A stretch of DNA of 64,000 nucleotides from contig JAIOJX010000002.1 in assembly GCA_022376925.1 (NCBI GenBank), positions 42,245,501-42,309,500 on the forward strand. Reading direction: 5' to 3'. Below are positions 10,901 to 25,900 of the stretch, one piece after another. The notes beneath the pieces were generated by a model, which had not been told where the DNA came from, did not search any database, and saw nothing but the letters and a program-made list of their open reading frames with translations. This DNA is from Tragulus kanchil. Lineage: Eukaryota; Chordata; Mammalia; Artiodactyla; Tragulidae. The stretch's first letter is position 1. Every line of letters begins with the position of its first letter. A program made the position numbers and the translations under genes.

Positions 10901-13900
10901 CATAGCAAACACTATTCCAGCAATCCAAGAAGTGACTCAACACGATTATCACCAGATGGTCAATACCGAAAAAAGATATTCTTTGCAGCTGAAAATGGAG
11001 AATCTCTATACAGTCAGCCAAAATAAGACCTGGAACTGACTTTGGCACATATCATGAGGTCGTTACTGCAAAATTCAGACTTAAATTGAAGAAGTAGAGA
11101 AAACAAGTAGGCCATTCAGATAGGACCTAATGATCAAATCCCTTATGATTCTACATTGGAGATGATGAATAGATAGATTGAAGGGAATAGATCTAGTAGA
11201 CAGAGTGCCTGAAGAAATAATGGAAGGAAGTCCAGTATATTGTACTTGAGGCAGCAACAAAAGCATCTTGAAGAAAGAAGTGCAAGAAGGCAAAGTGGTT
11301 GTCAATTTCAAATTTTTAGAATGTAACATTCTACTGCAGAGAGGCCTTTTACTTCTCTAAACTATATAGTTTTCTGGAAAAGTTACCTCTTTACAGATGA
11401 AAAGATTCAGTTACTCAAGGGTATAGGAATCTGTACATACAAGAGGCAGTAATGTTCAACATTTGTGTTTTGTGTTTCTTTTGGTGTCCTGTATTATTAG
11501 GTTAGGATTTATTTTGAAGAACCCTCCCTTAGCCTCACAAAAGATTGTTGAAAACAAATCAAAATACTATGTGAAGATGAAGTATTTTGAGCTATTCTCC
11601 TACCACATAGTTAAAATAGTGAACTATAAGTTGATCCATTTGCAGAAAAATTTCTCAAGAAGAGTTTTGAGCTTTCAGTGGAAGCATACTTATTCCTATT
11701 ATTTGATAAAATACACCAAGTGGCTGGTCCTTGATGATTCACTGTTGTATTTTCCCAAATTATCTACTTCTTCTACGTATGTTCATACTCCTGGGAAGCA
11801 GTATTAATGTATAAGTTAGGAAAACATTTAAGAAAATTCAAATGACTGTTACTTGTAAGTACCAGGAAATAAAAGCATTACATTTTTAATGTTTCTGTAT
11901 TATACATGGAATACAAATGTGGTAAATCAAGAAATATTCAGAATAACAGGCAAATTTGGCCTTGGAATACAAAACGAGGCAGGACAAAGACTGAGTTTTG
12001 TCAAGAGAACATGCTGGTCATAGCAAACACTATTCCAGCAATCCAAGAAGTGACTCAACACGATTATCACCAGATGGTCAATACCGAAAAAAGATATTCT
12101 TTGCAGCTGAAAATGGAGAATCTCTATACAGTCAGCCAAAATAAGACCTGGAACTGACTTTGGCACATATCATGAGGTCGTTACTGCAAAATTCAGACTT
12201 AAATTGAAGAAGTAGAGAAAACAAGTAGGCCATTCAGATAGGACCTAATGATCAAATCCCTTATGATTCTACATTGGAGATGATGAATAGATAGATTGAA
12301 GGGAATAGATCTAGTAGACAGAGTGCCTGAAGAAATAATGGAAGGAAGTCCAGTATATTGTACTTGAGGCAGCAACAAAAGCATCTTGAAGAAAAAGAAG
12401 TGCAAGAAGGCAAAGTGGTTGTCTCAGAAGGCTTTACAAATAGCTGAGGAAGGAAAAATGAAAGGCAAAGGAGAAAGGGAAAGATATACCCAACTGAATG
12501 TAGAGATCCAGAGAATAGCAAGGGGAAGGCCTTCTTAAATAAATGATAGCAGGGGGAAGACTAAAAAGAAAATTGGAGATATCAAGTGTGGGCATGACAA
12601 GGATGGAAATGGCAAGGAGCTAACAGAAGCAGAGGATATTAAGAGGAGGTGGCAAGAGTATACAAAGAGTATACAAAAGAAGTATACAAAGAGTATACAA
12701 AAGAAACTATACTAAAAAGATCTTAATAACCTGGGTAGCCATGATAGTGTGGTAACTCAACTAGAGTCAACACCATATTCATCTTGGAGGGTAAAGTCAG
12801 TTGGGCCTCAGGAAGCCTCATTACCAACAAAGCTAGTGGAGGTGACAGAATACCAGGTGAGCTATTTTTAAAATCCTAAAAGATGATGCTGTTAAAATGC
12901 TGCACCGAGTATGTCAGAAAATTTGGAAAACTCAGCAGTGACTGCAAGACTGGAAAAGGTCAGTTTTCATTCCAGTTCCAAAGAAGGGCAATGCCAAAGA
13001 ATGTTCAGACTATCATAATTACGTTCATTTCACGGACAAGCAAGGATATGTTCTAAATCCTTTAAGCTAGGCTTCAACAGTTTATGAACCAAGAACTTGT
13101 TAATGTACAAGATTGTTTCAGTAAAGGCAGAGGAACCAGAGATCAAATTGCCAACATTCATTGGATCATGCAAAAAAGCAAGGAAATTCCAGAAAAAAAT
13201 CTTTTTTCATTGACTATGCTAAAAGCCTTTGTGTGGATCGCAACAAACTGGAAAATTCTTAAAGAGATGGGAGTATTATCACCTTACTTGTTTTCTGAGA
13301 AACTTGTATGCAGGTCAAGAAGCAACAGTTAGAAATAAACATGGAATAACTGACTGGTTCCAAATTGGGAAAGGACAGCAGAGCTGTATATTGTCACCTT
13401 GCTTATTTAACTTCTATGCAGAGTACATCATGCAAAATGCTGTGCTGGATGCATCACAAGCTGGAATCAAGATTGGCAGGAGTAATGTCAATAACCTCAG
13501 ATGATAGATGATGGTAGATAGTTTATGGTGAATCATGTCAGATTCATGATCCCCAAAGGAGAAGATTTGCACTTTGGAATCAAAGGACTTGGCTTTGGTC
13601 ACTTAGAGCTTCCTGCAGTAAAAGGTTTATTCAAGAAAAAAGGGATAGAGAAAATTTCCAGCTAAAGGAACTGGAAGGGAGATAGAAGAGTACCCCAGCA
13701 GCTCCTTTAGGTGAGGTATTTAGTACTTTTCCAGTTGGTTATTAACAGTAAATCAAAAGGATATTTTAAGACTATAAAGTTCTTACTAGATCCACTCCCA
13801 CAGCATTAATATAATATTAGCCAAAGGTTGGTCTCCAGACATTAAGACTAGATGAGACACTCTAATGCGGAATAGCTTATATCCATAAGACAATAAGGTT

Positions 13901-16899
13901 TGTTTCAGAGTAGATCTTTATCATAGGGAACATTTTAAGCTAGAAAATGTTTGTTCCCCTACCTTCTCCTCCTCCTTGGAAACTGCTGGCCTTCTTACCA
14001 ACTCTGCCTATTCAGTCCTTTCACAGATAAGCAGATGATACCTCTCTAAAGGCAAAAATTAAAGAGGAACTAAAGAGCCTCCTGATTAGGGTGAAAAAGG
14101 AGAGTGAAAAAGCTAGCTGGGAACTCAGTATTATGAAAACTAAGATCATGGCATCCATTCCCATCACTTCATGGTAAACAGAAGGGGAAAAAGTGGAAGC
14201 AGTGACAGATTTTATTGTTAATGTACAAGATTGTTTCAGTAAAGGCAGAGGAACCAGAGATCAAATTGCCAACATTCATTGGATCATGCAAAAAGCAAGG
14301 AAATTCCAGAAATCTTTTTTCCTTGCCTATGCTAAAAGCCTTTGTGTGGATCGCAACAAACTGGAAAATTCTTAAAGAGATGGGAGTATTATCACCTTAC
14401 TTGTTTTCTGAGAAACTTGTATGCAGGTCAAGAAGCAACAGTTAGAAATAAACATGGAATAACTGACTGGTTCCAAATTGGGAAAGGACAGCAGAGCTGT
14501 ATATTGTCACCTTGCTTATTTAACTTCTATGCAGAGTACATCATGCAAAATGCTGTGCTGGATGCATCACAAGCTGGAATCAAGATTGGCAGGAGTAATG
14601 TCAATAACCTCAGATGATAGATGATGGTAGATAGTTTATGGTGAATCATGTCAGATTCATGATCCCCAAAGGAGAAGATTTGCACTTTGGAATCAAAGGA
14701 CTTGGCTTTGGTCACTTAGAGCTTCCTGCAGTAAAAGGTTTATTCAAGAAAAAAGGGATAGAGAAAATTTCCAGCTAAAGGAACTGGAAGGGAGATAGAA
14801 GAGTACCCCAGCAGCTCCTTTAGGTGAGGTATTTAGTACTTTTCCAGTTGGTTATTAACAGTAAATCAAAAGGATATTTTAAGACTATAAAGTTCTTACT
14901 AGATCCACTCCCACAGCATTAATATAATATTAGCCAAAGGTTGGTCTCCAGACATTAAGACTAGATGAGACACTCTAATGCGGAATAGCTTATATCCATA
15001 AGACAATAAGGTTTGTTTCAGAGTAGATCTTTATCATAGGGAACATTTTAAGCTAGAAAATGTTTGTTCCCCTACCTTCTCCTCCTCCTTGGAAACTGCT
15101 GGCCTTCTTACCAACTCTGCCTATTCAGTCCTTTCACAGATAAGCAGATGATACCTCTCTAAAGGCAAAAATTAAAGAGGAACTAAAGAGCCTCCTGATT
15201 AGGGTGAAAAAGGAGAGTGAAAAAGCTAGCTGGGAACTCAGTATTATGAAAACTAAGATCATGGCATCCATTCCCATCACTTCATGGTAAACAGAAGGGG
15301 AAAAAGTGGAAGCAGTGACAGATTTTATTGTCTTGAATTCTTTTTTTTTTTATCCATTTATTTATTTATTCCCTCGTTTTGCCAACATGGGGACACTGTG
15401 AGACCCATATTCTCAGGACTGTCTTGTAAACCTCAACTCCATTCTCCCCTCGAGCGGGTCAGGAATGGGATGGGCTTGCCCACAGGTCCTGCAGAGACCC
15501 GCACCTCCCGGCTGGAGGACTTCTGGACGAGGACCCCACGGTGCTGCCATCACTGCAGACAGCCACCGCTGCCTTCCTGCCCCCACTCCCGTCCTCGTCG
15601 CTGGGCTTCAGTCAGCTTCCGGTCCCTGAGCCCTGGCCTCCACGTGTCTCTGCTCTCAGGTCCATAACAGGCACACTTGCTGCCTCAGCCCAACCGATTC
15701 ACATGGAGGGGGCAAAGCTTGTCGTCGCACCAAGGTTCTGGAACGTTCTGTCTCGCCACGGGTCCTGAAGAGCTCCGCCCACAGGCCTCCCGCGACCAGC
15801 CGCACAGGACAGAGCCGAGCCCGGGACTGGGCCCAGGGCGTGACGGGTGCTCATTCTCGCCGGCGTTCACAGGCGAACAGTCACCATCCTTCCCGTCCTA
15901 AAGTTGCATTATTTCCGTTGCTAGGTGGCATTGAGCTCCTTGGGAAGTCTCAGTGGCACCTATTTTAACGCAATGGAAGCTCTGCAGCAAGTCAGCCGTA
16001 CCGGAACTGGCCTGCTGCCGGCAGCTCCTGGGCGCCTCGCGTCCTGAGGCCGAGCCCAGGTGGGCACCAGGGCGTTTCAGGCGACAGGCTTCAGGCCGCG
16101 GTGCACACCCAACCACCGCAGCCGGCTCTCTAAGTGTCAGACCATCCACCATCCAGATGTCCACCCGCCAGAACACTGGGCGTAGACCGGCCTCTCTCCT
16201 CTCTGCCACCGCGTGACACAGGTGGGGCACCGCAGCCACACCCGCAACGCCTCTCGGGGCAGCGTGTCTTGAATTCTTGAACTCCAAAATCACTGTGAAC
16301 AATAACTGCAGCCATGAAATTAAAAGACACTTGCTCCTTGAAAGGAAAACTATGACAAACCTTGACAGTGTATTAGAAAGCAGAAACATCACTTTGCTGA
16401 AAAAGATCCATATAATTAAAGCTGTGTGTTTTCCAGTAGTCATGGACATGTGAGAGTTGAACCATAAGAAGGCTGAGCGCCAATGAACTGTGGTGTTGGA
16501 GAAGGCTCTTGAGACTCCCTTGGATAGCTATGAGATCAAACCAGTCAGCTCTAAAAGAAATCAACCCTGAATTCTATTGGAAGGACTGATGCTGAAGCTC
16601 AAACTCCAATATTTTGACCACCTGATGCAAAGAGCCAGCTCATTGAAAAACATCTTGATGCCAGGAAAGATTGAAGGCAAGAAGAGAAGGGGGTGGCAGA
16701 GAATGAGATGGTTAGATAGCATCACTGACTCAATGGCTGTGAATTTGAGCAAACTCCAGGAGATAGTGGAGAATAGAAGAGCCTGGCATGCTGCAGTCCA
16801 CGGTCTTGCAAGTAGTGGGACATGACTTAGCAACTGAATAATAACAACGTGGAATGGGAAGATGTGTAAAGTATAAGTATATGTGTCTGGCTACATATT

Positions 16900-16938
<39 letters not shown>

Positions 16939-19900
16939 ACATATATATAGAGAGAGAGAGAAATAAAATACTATCTTAACTGAAGAAAGACCCCATAGCA
17001 GGTAATTGTATTCCCAGTATGTAGTAAAAGGAAATATTAGTACTGTAAACTCAAGATACTAAAGAATATCAAATTCATAATATATAATAAAATGAGTATA
17101 TGTTTTGCTTTATATTTAGTTATACCAGGTATTTGGTTTATACTATTTTTCATGGAATATTTCATTTTCAAAGTGGAAGTAAATTTGGCCACTAATTTAG
17201 ATTTTATTTCTTTCAATATATATGAAGAAAATCGAATATCCTGATGTTCCTTGGCCATTGAGATTTCGTATTCTGCATGAAATTGCCCTAGGTGTAAATT
17301 ACCTGCACAATATGAGTCCTCCTCTACTTCATCATGATCTGAAGACTCAAAATATCTTACTGGATAATGAATTTCATGTTAAGGTAATCACTTTTTTTTT
17401 CAAAAAAGCTTATCTGTATCCTTGTGTTTAATAGTTTTAAAGACTTTGTAGTTTTTTCTTCTATCTTGCCAATTTAATATCTCTGCCTTTTCTATAACCC
17501 TTAATTCAGTGCCACTTCTTCCTGCTGCAGTAGGTTAGTTTTCCTAGACTACAGATATTGATAAAATTATGGTTCAGGTACAAAGTCATTATAGTCTTTT
17601 TTTTTTTTTTTTTAATAGGTGGCCTCTTTCATTGTTTTTTCATTTATTTATTTTCATCCATCTTTTTCTTTGGCATGCGTGGGCCTCCCATTGCAGTGAC
17701 TTCTCTTGTTGAAGAGCACCGGCTCGTAATTGGACACACCGATCCAGCTACTTTGCGGCATGTGGGGTCTTTCCCGGCCAGGGACTGAACTGGTGCCCCT
17801 TGCACTGCAAGACGGACTGTTTACCCCCTGGACCACCATGGAAACCCCATGTCATTATATTCTTAATTTAAATAGTGAAGTATACCTTTGTTTACATTTC
17901 CTTTTGAAATTATTAGAGATTAATAGGTGGTTACAAAAATAATACACAGTCCCATATACGTTTCACCCAATTTCTACCAGTGGTTACATTACATGTAATT
18001 ATAGTACCATTTCAAGGCCAGGAATTTGACATTGGTACAATGCACGTATGTAGTTTCTAGCCCTGTTTTACTTTGTCGTGTGTTACTACTACAACAATCA
18101 AGATATAGCACTTTTGGGGCTTCCCTGGTGGTCCAGTGGGTAAGAACACTGCCTTGCAGTGCAAGGGGCGCCAGTCCGATCCTTGGCCTGTGGGAAGATC
18201 CCACGTGCCGCGGAGCAGCTGGACGGATGTGTTCAACTACGGAGCTGGAGCTCTGGAGCGCATGCGCCCGGAGCCAGTGCTCTGCGGTGACAGAGGCCAC
18301 TGCAATGGAAGGCCCACACAGGTGAAAGAACAAAGAAAGATGAAAAGAGATAAATGAAAGACCAACAGAAATGACCAAAAAAAATAAAAAGCTATAGCAC
18401 TTTTCTATCTCAACAAAGATACTATCCCTTTATAGTCACACTTACCTTTCCTCCATTATCCCTAACTACTGCCAACCAGTAAGTAATCTTTTTTTTATCT
18501 CTGTAATTTTGTCATTTTCACAATGGAATCATACAGTGTATGATATTTTGAGATTGGCTTTGTTCTCTTTGCAGAAGCTCGTTGAGATCCATTTAAGTTG
18601 TTGCTTGTGTCAAGAGTTGATTTCTTTTTCATTGGTGAATGGTATTCCATGGTATGGGTGTACTAGAGTTGTTTATCTGTTTACCTGTTGCGAGATATTT
18701 TGGTTATTTTTAGCCTTTAGCAGTTACAATAAACCTTCTTTGAAGAGTCCTGTGCAGTTTTTTGAACGTGTATAAGTTTTTAGTTGTCTGAGATAAAACC
18801 CAAGAGTGTAACTGCTTGGTCATATGGTATGAGTGTGTTTCACTTTTTAAGAAAGTTCCTATTTTCCACAGTGGCTATACCACTGTACATTCCATCAGCA
18901 ATGTATGAAAGCCCAACTTTCTGCACCCTAACCAGCATTTGGTATTATAGTTTTTTGGAATTTTTCTTTTTTGGCCTCTAAGTCATCATTTATTCTTCAC
19001 CCGTCTTTACTATTCTCTGCCATGTGTGGGCCACCCATCGCAGTGGCTTCTCCTGTCGAACAGCGCTGGCTCTGGGCACATGCACTTCAGAGCGCTGGCC
19101 CACAGGTAAACACACTGGCCCAGCCACTCCTCGGCACATGGGATCCTCCTGGGCCAGGGATCAAACTGGCGCCCCCCACACTGCAAGGCAGACTCTTCAC
19201 CCACTGAACCACCACGGAAGCCCCTGGTATTATCATAGTTTTTTATTCTAGCATTCTAATGGATGTATAGTGATACGTCACCATGGTCTTAATTTTCATT
19301 TTCCTGTGATGTTGAATATTGGTATTTATTCATTTGTCATCTCTATATCCTTTTCAGGCATATGCCTCTTCATATCTTAAGACCATTTTCTACTTGGACT
19401 CTTTGCTTTTTTTACTATTGAGTTTTAAAAGTTCTATGTTTTTTTTAGATATAAATCCTTAATCAGTATGTATTGATAGTTTGCAAAACTTTTCTGCCAA
19501 TCCAATGTTTGTTCTTTTCATCCTTTTAGGAAGGTCTTCCACAGAGCAAAAGTTTTTTAATTTTTTTTCTTTTGTGATCATGCTTCTGCTGTCACGACCA
19601 TTTTGAATGTTTTTCTTTTTTTTTTTACTGTAGTCCAAGGATTTTTAACTTCGTCTTCTAGCTTCACATCATCTTCAAATTTAATTAGCTACTTTTTTGT
19701 ATCTTTAAGTCATGATTAACTGTTAACCACTACAGTGCTCAAATCAGAACTACACATGATACTAAAAACATCCATTCAGGTCAATATGAATCCTTTTATT
19801 ACCTGTTGCGAGTATTTTGGTAAGCAGTTTTTGAAGAGTCCTGTGCAGTTTTTGAACGTGTATAAGTTTTAGTTGTCTGAGATAAAACCCAAGAGTGTAA

Positions 19901-22900
19901 CTGCTTGGTCATATGGTATGAGTGTGTTTCACTTTTTAAGAAAGTTCCTATTTTCCACAGTGGCTATACCACTGTACATTCCATCAGCAATGTATGAAAG
20001 CCCAACTTTCTGCACCCTAACCAGCATTTGGTATTATAGTTTTTTGGAATTTTTCTTTTTTGGCCTCTAAGTCATCATTTATTCTTCACCCGTCTTTACT
20101 ATTCTCTGCCATGTGTGGGCCACCCATCGCAGTGGCTTCTCCTGTCGAACAGCGCTGGCTCTGGGCACATGCACTTCAGAGCGCTGGCCCACAGGTAAAC
20201 ACACTGGCCCAGCCACTCCTCGGCACATGGGATCCTCCTGGGCCAGGGATCAAACTGGCGCCCCCCACACTGCAAGGCAGACTCTTCACCCACTGAACCA
20301 CCACGGAAGCCCCTGGTATTATCATAGTTTTTTATTCTAGCATTCTAATGGATGTATAGTGATACGTCACCATGGTCTTAATTTTCATTTTCCTGTGATG
20401 TTGAATATTGGTATTTATTCATTTGTCATCTCTATATCCTTTTCAGGCATATGCCTCTTCATATCTTAAGACCATTTTCTACTTGGACTCTTTGCTTTTT
20501 TTACTATTGAGTTTTAAAAGTTCTATGTTTTTTTTAGATATAAATCCTTAATCAGTATGTATTGATAGTTTGCAAAACTTTTCTGCCAATCCAATGTTTG
20601 TTCTTTTCATCCTTTTAGGAAGGTCTTCCACAGAGCAAAAGTTTTTTAATTTTTTTTCTTTTGTGATCATGCTTCTGCTGTCACGACCATTTTGAATGTT
20701 TTTCTTTTTTTTTTTACTGTAGTCCAAGGATTTTTAACTTCGTCTTCTAGCTTCACATCATCTTCAAATTTAATTAGCTACTTTTTTGTATCTTTAAGTC
20801 ATGATTAACTGTTAACCACTACAGTGCTCAAATCAGAACTACACATGATACTAAAAACATCCATTCAGGTCAATATGAATCCTTTTATTAATTAAGACTT
20901 TTGGAGAATAAGCATTCATTTTGTTAGGCATAAAGCCCATTTTCTCTATTTTTTTATTTTTATTTTTATTTTTTGGCCACTTCTGTTGATCTTTCATTTA
21001 TTTATCTTTCTTCTTTTGACCTGTGTGGGCTTCCCATCACAGCGGCCCCTCTCGTTGCAGAGCACTAGCCCTGGGCGCATGCGCTCCAGAGCTCCGGCTC
21101 AGTAGTTGGACACATCCGTCCAGCCACTCCGTGGCACATGGGATCTTCCCAGGCCAGGGATCGAACCGGCACTCCTTGCACTGCAAGGCAGTGTCCTTAC
21201 CCACTGGACCACCAGGGAAGCCCCTCTATTTTTTTAAATAAGAGTGTTACAGAAGTAGTTGCTTGACTTCTTTCCCAAGTGTCCTTATTACTGTGTCTAA
21301 ATCCATTCTGGTCACTATACAGCAGTCAGTAAATCAACAAGTGAGGTGCTAGGGCATGAAATAGCAACTTTATTTGGAAAACCAGTAGACCAATAAGATG
21401 GTAGACTAGTGTCCCAAAGAATCACTATACTCAAGCTAGGTTTCAGGCTTTTGTGTTTTTTTTTTTTTCAGGCTTTTTTTTTTTATACTAAAAAGGAAGA
21501 TGGTGTGGTTGGTTGTGAAAAGTTTCTTGGAATCTTTTGTGTTTGTAGCTGTCCTTATATGTTAGGTAATGAGTTCCTACAGACCTTCAACAACACAGAT
21601 TTTATTCTTTGTTCTGTAACTTTGTATCTCTATATAAATAGAAAAGTGTTATATCTTTAAAAGTCAGAGACTTGAGACTGGGCTATCTTGTATAGGTTGT
21701 CTATCAGCAATATTCTTAACTTACAGCAAAAGCAATATGAAAAGATAGAGGTTAATTGTTCTTCCCTCTTTCATCCTCATTACATATTGCCTCACCTTCA
21801 GCCTCATCATAGTGGCTGTCCCTGACAACCTGCCTAGTTCTTACCTTTATTAATGCTTCTACATCATATTTTAACCTTCTTACATAACATTTTTATTAAT
21901 GTGTTTATTGACTACCTTCCCCCAATTAAAATATAATAAGCTTCATGAAGACTTAAGTTTAGTCTGTTTTATTCACTACTACCTGCTCAGCATATGCCAT
22001 ATAGAAGCACTCAGTAAGTAGTCGTTGAGTGAACAAATGAATGAATTCAGATCTTCTATATATGCCAAATTGGCCTGATAATGTAATAGTCAAGGATATT
22101 ATTAAAGTACCTCAGAAGGCTTTATACAAACTTTTAACGTTTCCTCTTTGACAGTAGTACTACTGCCAGAAGAGGAAGTAAAGTCTGTCATTTCTTTATT
22201 AAGTATTTGTGGAGCAGCTGTGTTGTGCTAGACATTTTTTTAAGTACTTGGGATGTGTCACACGAAGTCTGAAATTGGCCCGTTGGGCTGATGTAATTTT
22301 TCAATAGTTCTTTCTGGCTTTTTCATTAATTATTCATAAAGTATCCCTTTCATTCAATTTTCTGAAATGTTAAACCTGGGGTTAAGGATAGTCCCAAATT
22401 TAAAAATTTAGAAAATTTGATTTTTAAATTTGGATTAAGGATAGTTGGACTTCCCTGGTAGCTCAGATGGTAAACAATATTTCTGCAATCCAGAAGACCC
22501 AGGTTCAGTTCCTGGATCGGGAAGATCCCCTGTAGAAGAAAATGGCAATGCACTCCAGTATTCTTTCCTGGAGAATCCCATGGACACAGGAGCATGGTGG
22601 GCTACACTCTGTGAGGTCACACAGACTCAGAAATAACTGAGTGACTAACACTTTCACTAAAGAGAAGTCTCTATGAATATATAGGTTTGCAAAATCATTA
22701 TTATTTTCCCTTGTTAAAGATCAGCATGAAATTTGCTTTTCTCATATCCTATAATACCTTTCAATCACCATAGAAGTATTTGGTAGTATTCTAACTAAAG
22801 CTGAAATATATGTAAAATGGACAGAGACTTGTACTTTATAAACTTTTCAACCTCCTTGGACTTTTATTTTCTTCATCTCAGTGCAGAAACTATTCTTGAT

Positions 22901-25900
22901 AGAAAAATGGAAGCAAAGTAATAGGTGATCTTTCTCATTGATCAGTAGAGTACCCATGGTTTTCTTTGAAGTGTTCTTAAACATTTTTATTATTTTTATG
23001 TGTTTATTGACTACCTTCCCCAATTAAAATATAATAAGCTTCATGAAGACTTAAGTTTCGTCTGTTTTATTCACTACTACCTGCTCAGCATATGCCATAT
23101 AGAAGCACTCAGTAAGTAGTCGTTGAGTGAACAAATGAATGAATTCAGATCTTCTATATATGCCAAATTGGCCTGATAATGTAATAGTCAAGGATATTAT
23201 TAAAGTACCTCAGAAGGCTTTATACAAACTTTTAACGTTTCCTCTTTGACAGTAGTACTACTGCCAGAAGAGGAAGTAAAGTCTGTCATTTCTTTATTAA
23301 GTATTTGTGGAGCAGCTGTGTTGTGCTAGACATTTTTTTAAGTACTTGGGATGTGTCACACGAAGTCTGAAATTGGCCCGTTGGGCTGATGTAATTTTTC
23401 AATAGTTCTTTCTGGCTTTTTCATTAATTATTCATAAAGTATCCCTTTCATTCAATTTTCTGAAATGTTAAACCTGGGGTTAAGGATAGTCCCAAATTTA
23501 AAAATTTAGAAAATTTGATTTTTAAATTTGGATTAAGGATAGTTGGACTTCCCTGGTAGCTCAGATGGTAAACAATATTTCTGCAATCCAGAAGACCCAG
23601 GTTCAGTTCCTGGATCGGGAAGATCCCCTGTAGAAGAAAATGGCAATGCACTCCAGTATTCTTTCCTGGAGAATCCCATGGACACAGGAGCATGGTGGGC
23701 TACACTCTGTGAGGTCACACAGACTCAGAAATAACTGAGTGACTAACACTTTCACTAAAGAGAAGTCTCTATGAATATATAGGTTTGCAAAATCATTATT
23801 ATTTTCCCTTGTTAAAGATCAGCATGAAATTTGCTTTTCTCATATCCTATAATACCTTTCAATCACCATAGAAGTATTTGGTAGTATTCTAACTAAAGCT
23901 GAAATATATGTAAAATGGACAGAGACTTGTACTTTATAAACTTTTCAACCTCCTTGGACTTTTATTTTCTTCATCTCAGTGCAGAAACTATTCTTGATAG
24001 AAAAATGGAAGCAAAGTAATAGGTGATCTTTCTCATTGATCAGTAGAGTACCCATGGTTTTTCTTTGAAGTGAATAGAATTTAAAATAGTTTGGCTTTTT
24101 GTGTGTTTTTTCTTAATTACTTTTAAAACACAAAAAAAATGTGACCTTTCTAATATATTAAATTAATGACATTTATAGGCATCCTGTGTGTCTCTACTTT
24201 TTATTTTATAAATGTCTCTTAAAAGTCAATTTCGGTGACTTATGAAAAGTTATCTGATCTACCTATCTTCTTGAAAGGGCCATTTAAATTAAGTGCAAAA
24301 ATATCTCTTCAAATACTTAATGAGGTTAAATGGAGCCTCATACCTTGTTACAGTTTTTTGAAGTAAATCTCACTGGAATGTTAATTAGAAACAGTAGTAT
24401 CTAAAAGAAACATATTTACTATCAGTTAAGATCAGTCTAGACTTTTCTACTTTAAAAAATATACATTCACTTTGTTTATCTGCTGTTCAGTATCTGTTAG
24501 TGCACCTTAAATACAAATGAACCCATGACAGGCTTATTTGAAATAAATATATGTACCATGCTTGATTTCTCTACTGTTTTGTCAGTCCTATGCAGAAACC
24601 AGATGCTTGAAAGTTCTTCCTCATAGCTTTTTTTTTTCTCATAGCTTATTACTGATAACTTCATAGTTTTTTTTTTTTTTAAAGATTTATTTATTTATTT
24701 ATTTATTTTGGAGGGGTCGGGTAGGGAGGGAGGGGAGCAGGCTGGCTACTTCTATTGGTCTTTCATTTGTCTATGTTCATCCATCTTTGTTCTTTTGGCC
24801 CGTGTGGGCCTCCCATCGCGGTGGCCTATGTTGTCGCAGAGCACCAGCTCTGAGCAAATGCGCTCCAGAGCTCCGGCTAGGTAATTGGACATGGCACATG
24901 GGATCTTCCCAGGCCAGGGATCGAACCGGCATCTCTTGCACTGCAAGGCGGTGTCCTTACCCACTGGACCACCAGGGAAGCCCAACTTCATAGTTTTAAA
25001 GAGATACATAAATGAAATGAAAATTATATAAATGAAATAAAAATAGCTATTCTGGTAGGGAAAGGATTAGGGATTGTTTTTATGAGTAGAATGTTTTAAT
25101 TTTCTCTGCTTTTTTTTTTTTTTAATTCTTTATTTTAAAGGTTTTACAGAGTTTTGTTGTTCACAGACATGTATGTTCCCAGATCAGTCATATGCATATA
25201 TCCCTGGTCCCTACCCCCCCAGTTCTCCCCATCCCACCCCTCCGGACCATCGCCCCATGCCATTGTGAGCACTTCTATTCCCTTAGCACAGTGACAATAG
25301 CTGTCTTTTCCACATGTGACAGGATAGGTTTCCATGTTACTCCCTCCATGTTTCCCCCTCCCTTTTTCTTCCCCACAATGTCCCTATGTCTTATGCTTTG
25401 TCTGTTCTTCCATGAGTTCACTGCGTGTGTTATCAAGACTGTCCTACTAGATTCCATATATGTGTGTTAGTATACTGTATTTGTCTTTCTCTTTTTGACT
25501 TACTTCACTTTTTATGATAGGTTCTAGAGCCAGCCACTTCATTAGGACTGAGTCTTCTGCATTTCTTTTAACAGCTGAGTAGTATTCCATTGTATATATG
25601 TACCAGGGCTTCTGTATCCATTCATTCGTCGATGGACATCTAGGTTGCTTCCATGTTCTGGCCATTGTATAGAGAGCTGCAATGAACATTGGGGTACAGG
25701 TGCTTCTTTCAGTTTTGATTTCATCAGGATATAAGCCTAAGAGTGGGATTGCTGGGTCATAGGGTGCTTCTATTTTTAGTTTTACAAGGAATCTCCATAC
25801 TGTCTTCCATAGAGGCTGTATCAATTTACATTCCCACCAGCAATGCAAGAGGGTTCCCTTTTCTCCACACCCTCTCCAGCATTTATTGTCTGTCAATTTA

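Larger units (their letters stand above)
10790..16850 (+). mobile_element. BovB (RTE) LINE, sense, decayed and interrupted
   Basis: Pieces of the BovB reverse-transcriptase ORF are legible: [13 protein letters not shown] near 10900, [17 protein letters not shown] near 13130, [15 protein letters not shown] near 13300, [18 protein letters not shown] near 13380 and the 3' block [14 protein letters not shown] near 16710. Removing duplications 6 and 7, the LTR and the retrocopy leaves about 2.4 kb. Frameshifts and stops make it inactive. BovB marks ruminants among hoofed mammals (it entered by horizontal transfer). Confidence 0.88.

Noticed and set aside
15898..16449. 183-codon minus-strand frame across the GC-rich block
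   Set aside because: It starts in flanking BovB sequence and crosses the target-site duplication into the retrocopy, so it cannot be the original reading frame.
16730..16942. Cys-Val repeat protein on the minus strand
   Set aside because: Translation of a CA microsatellite.
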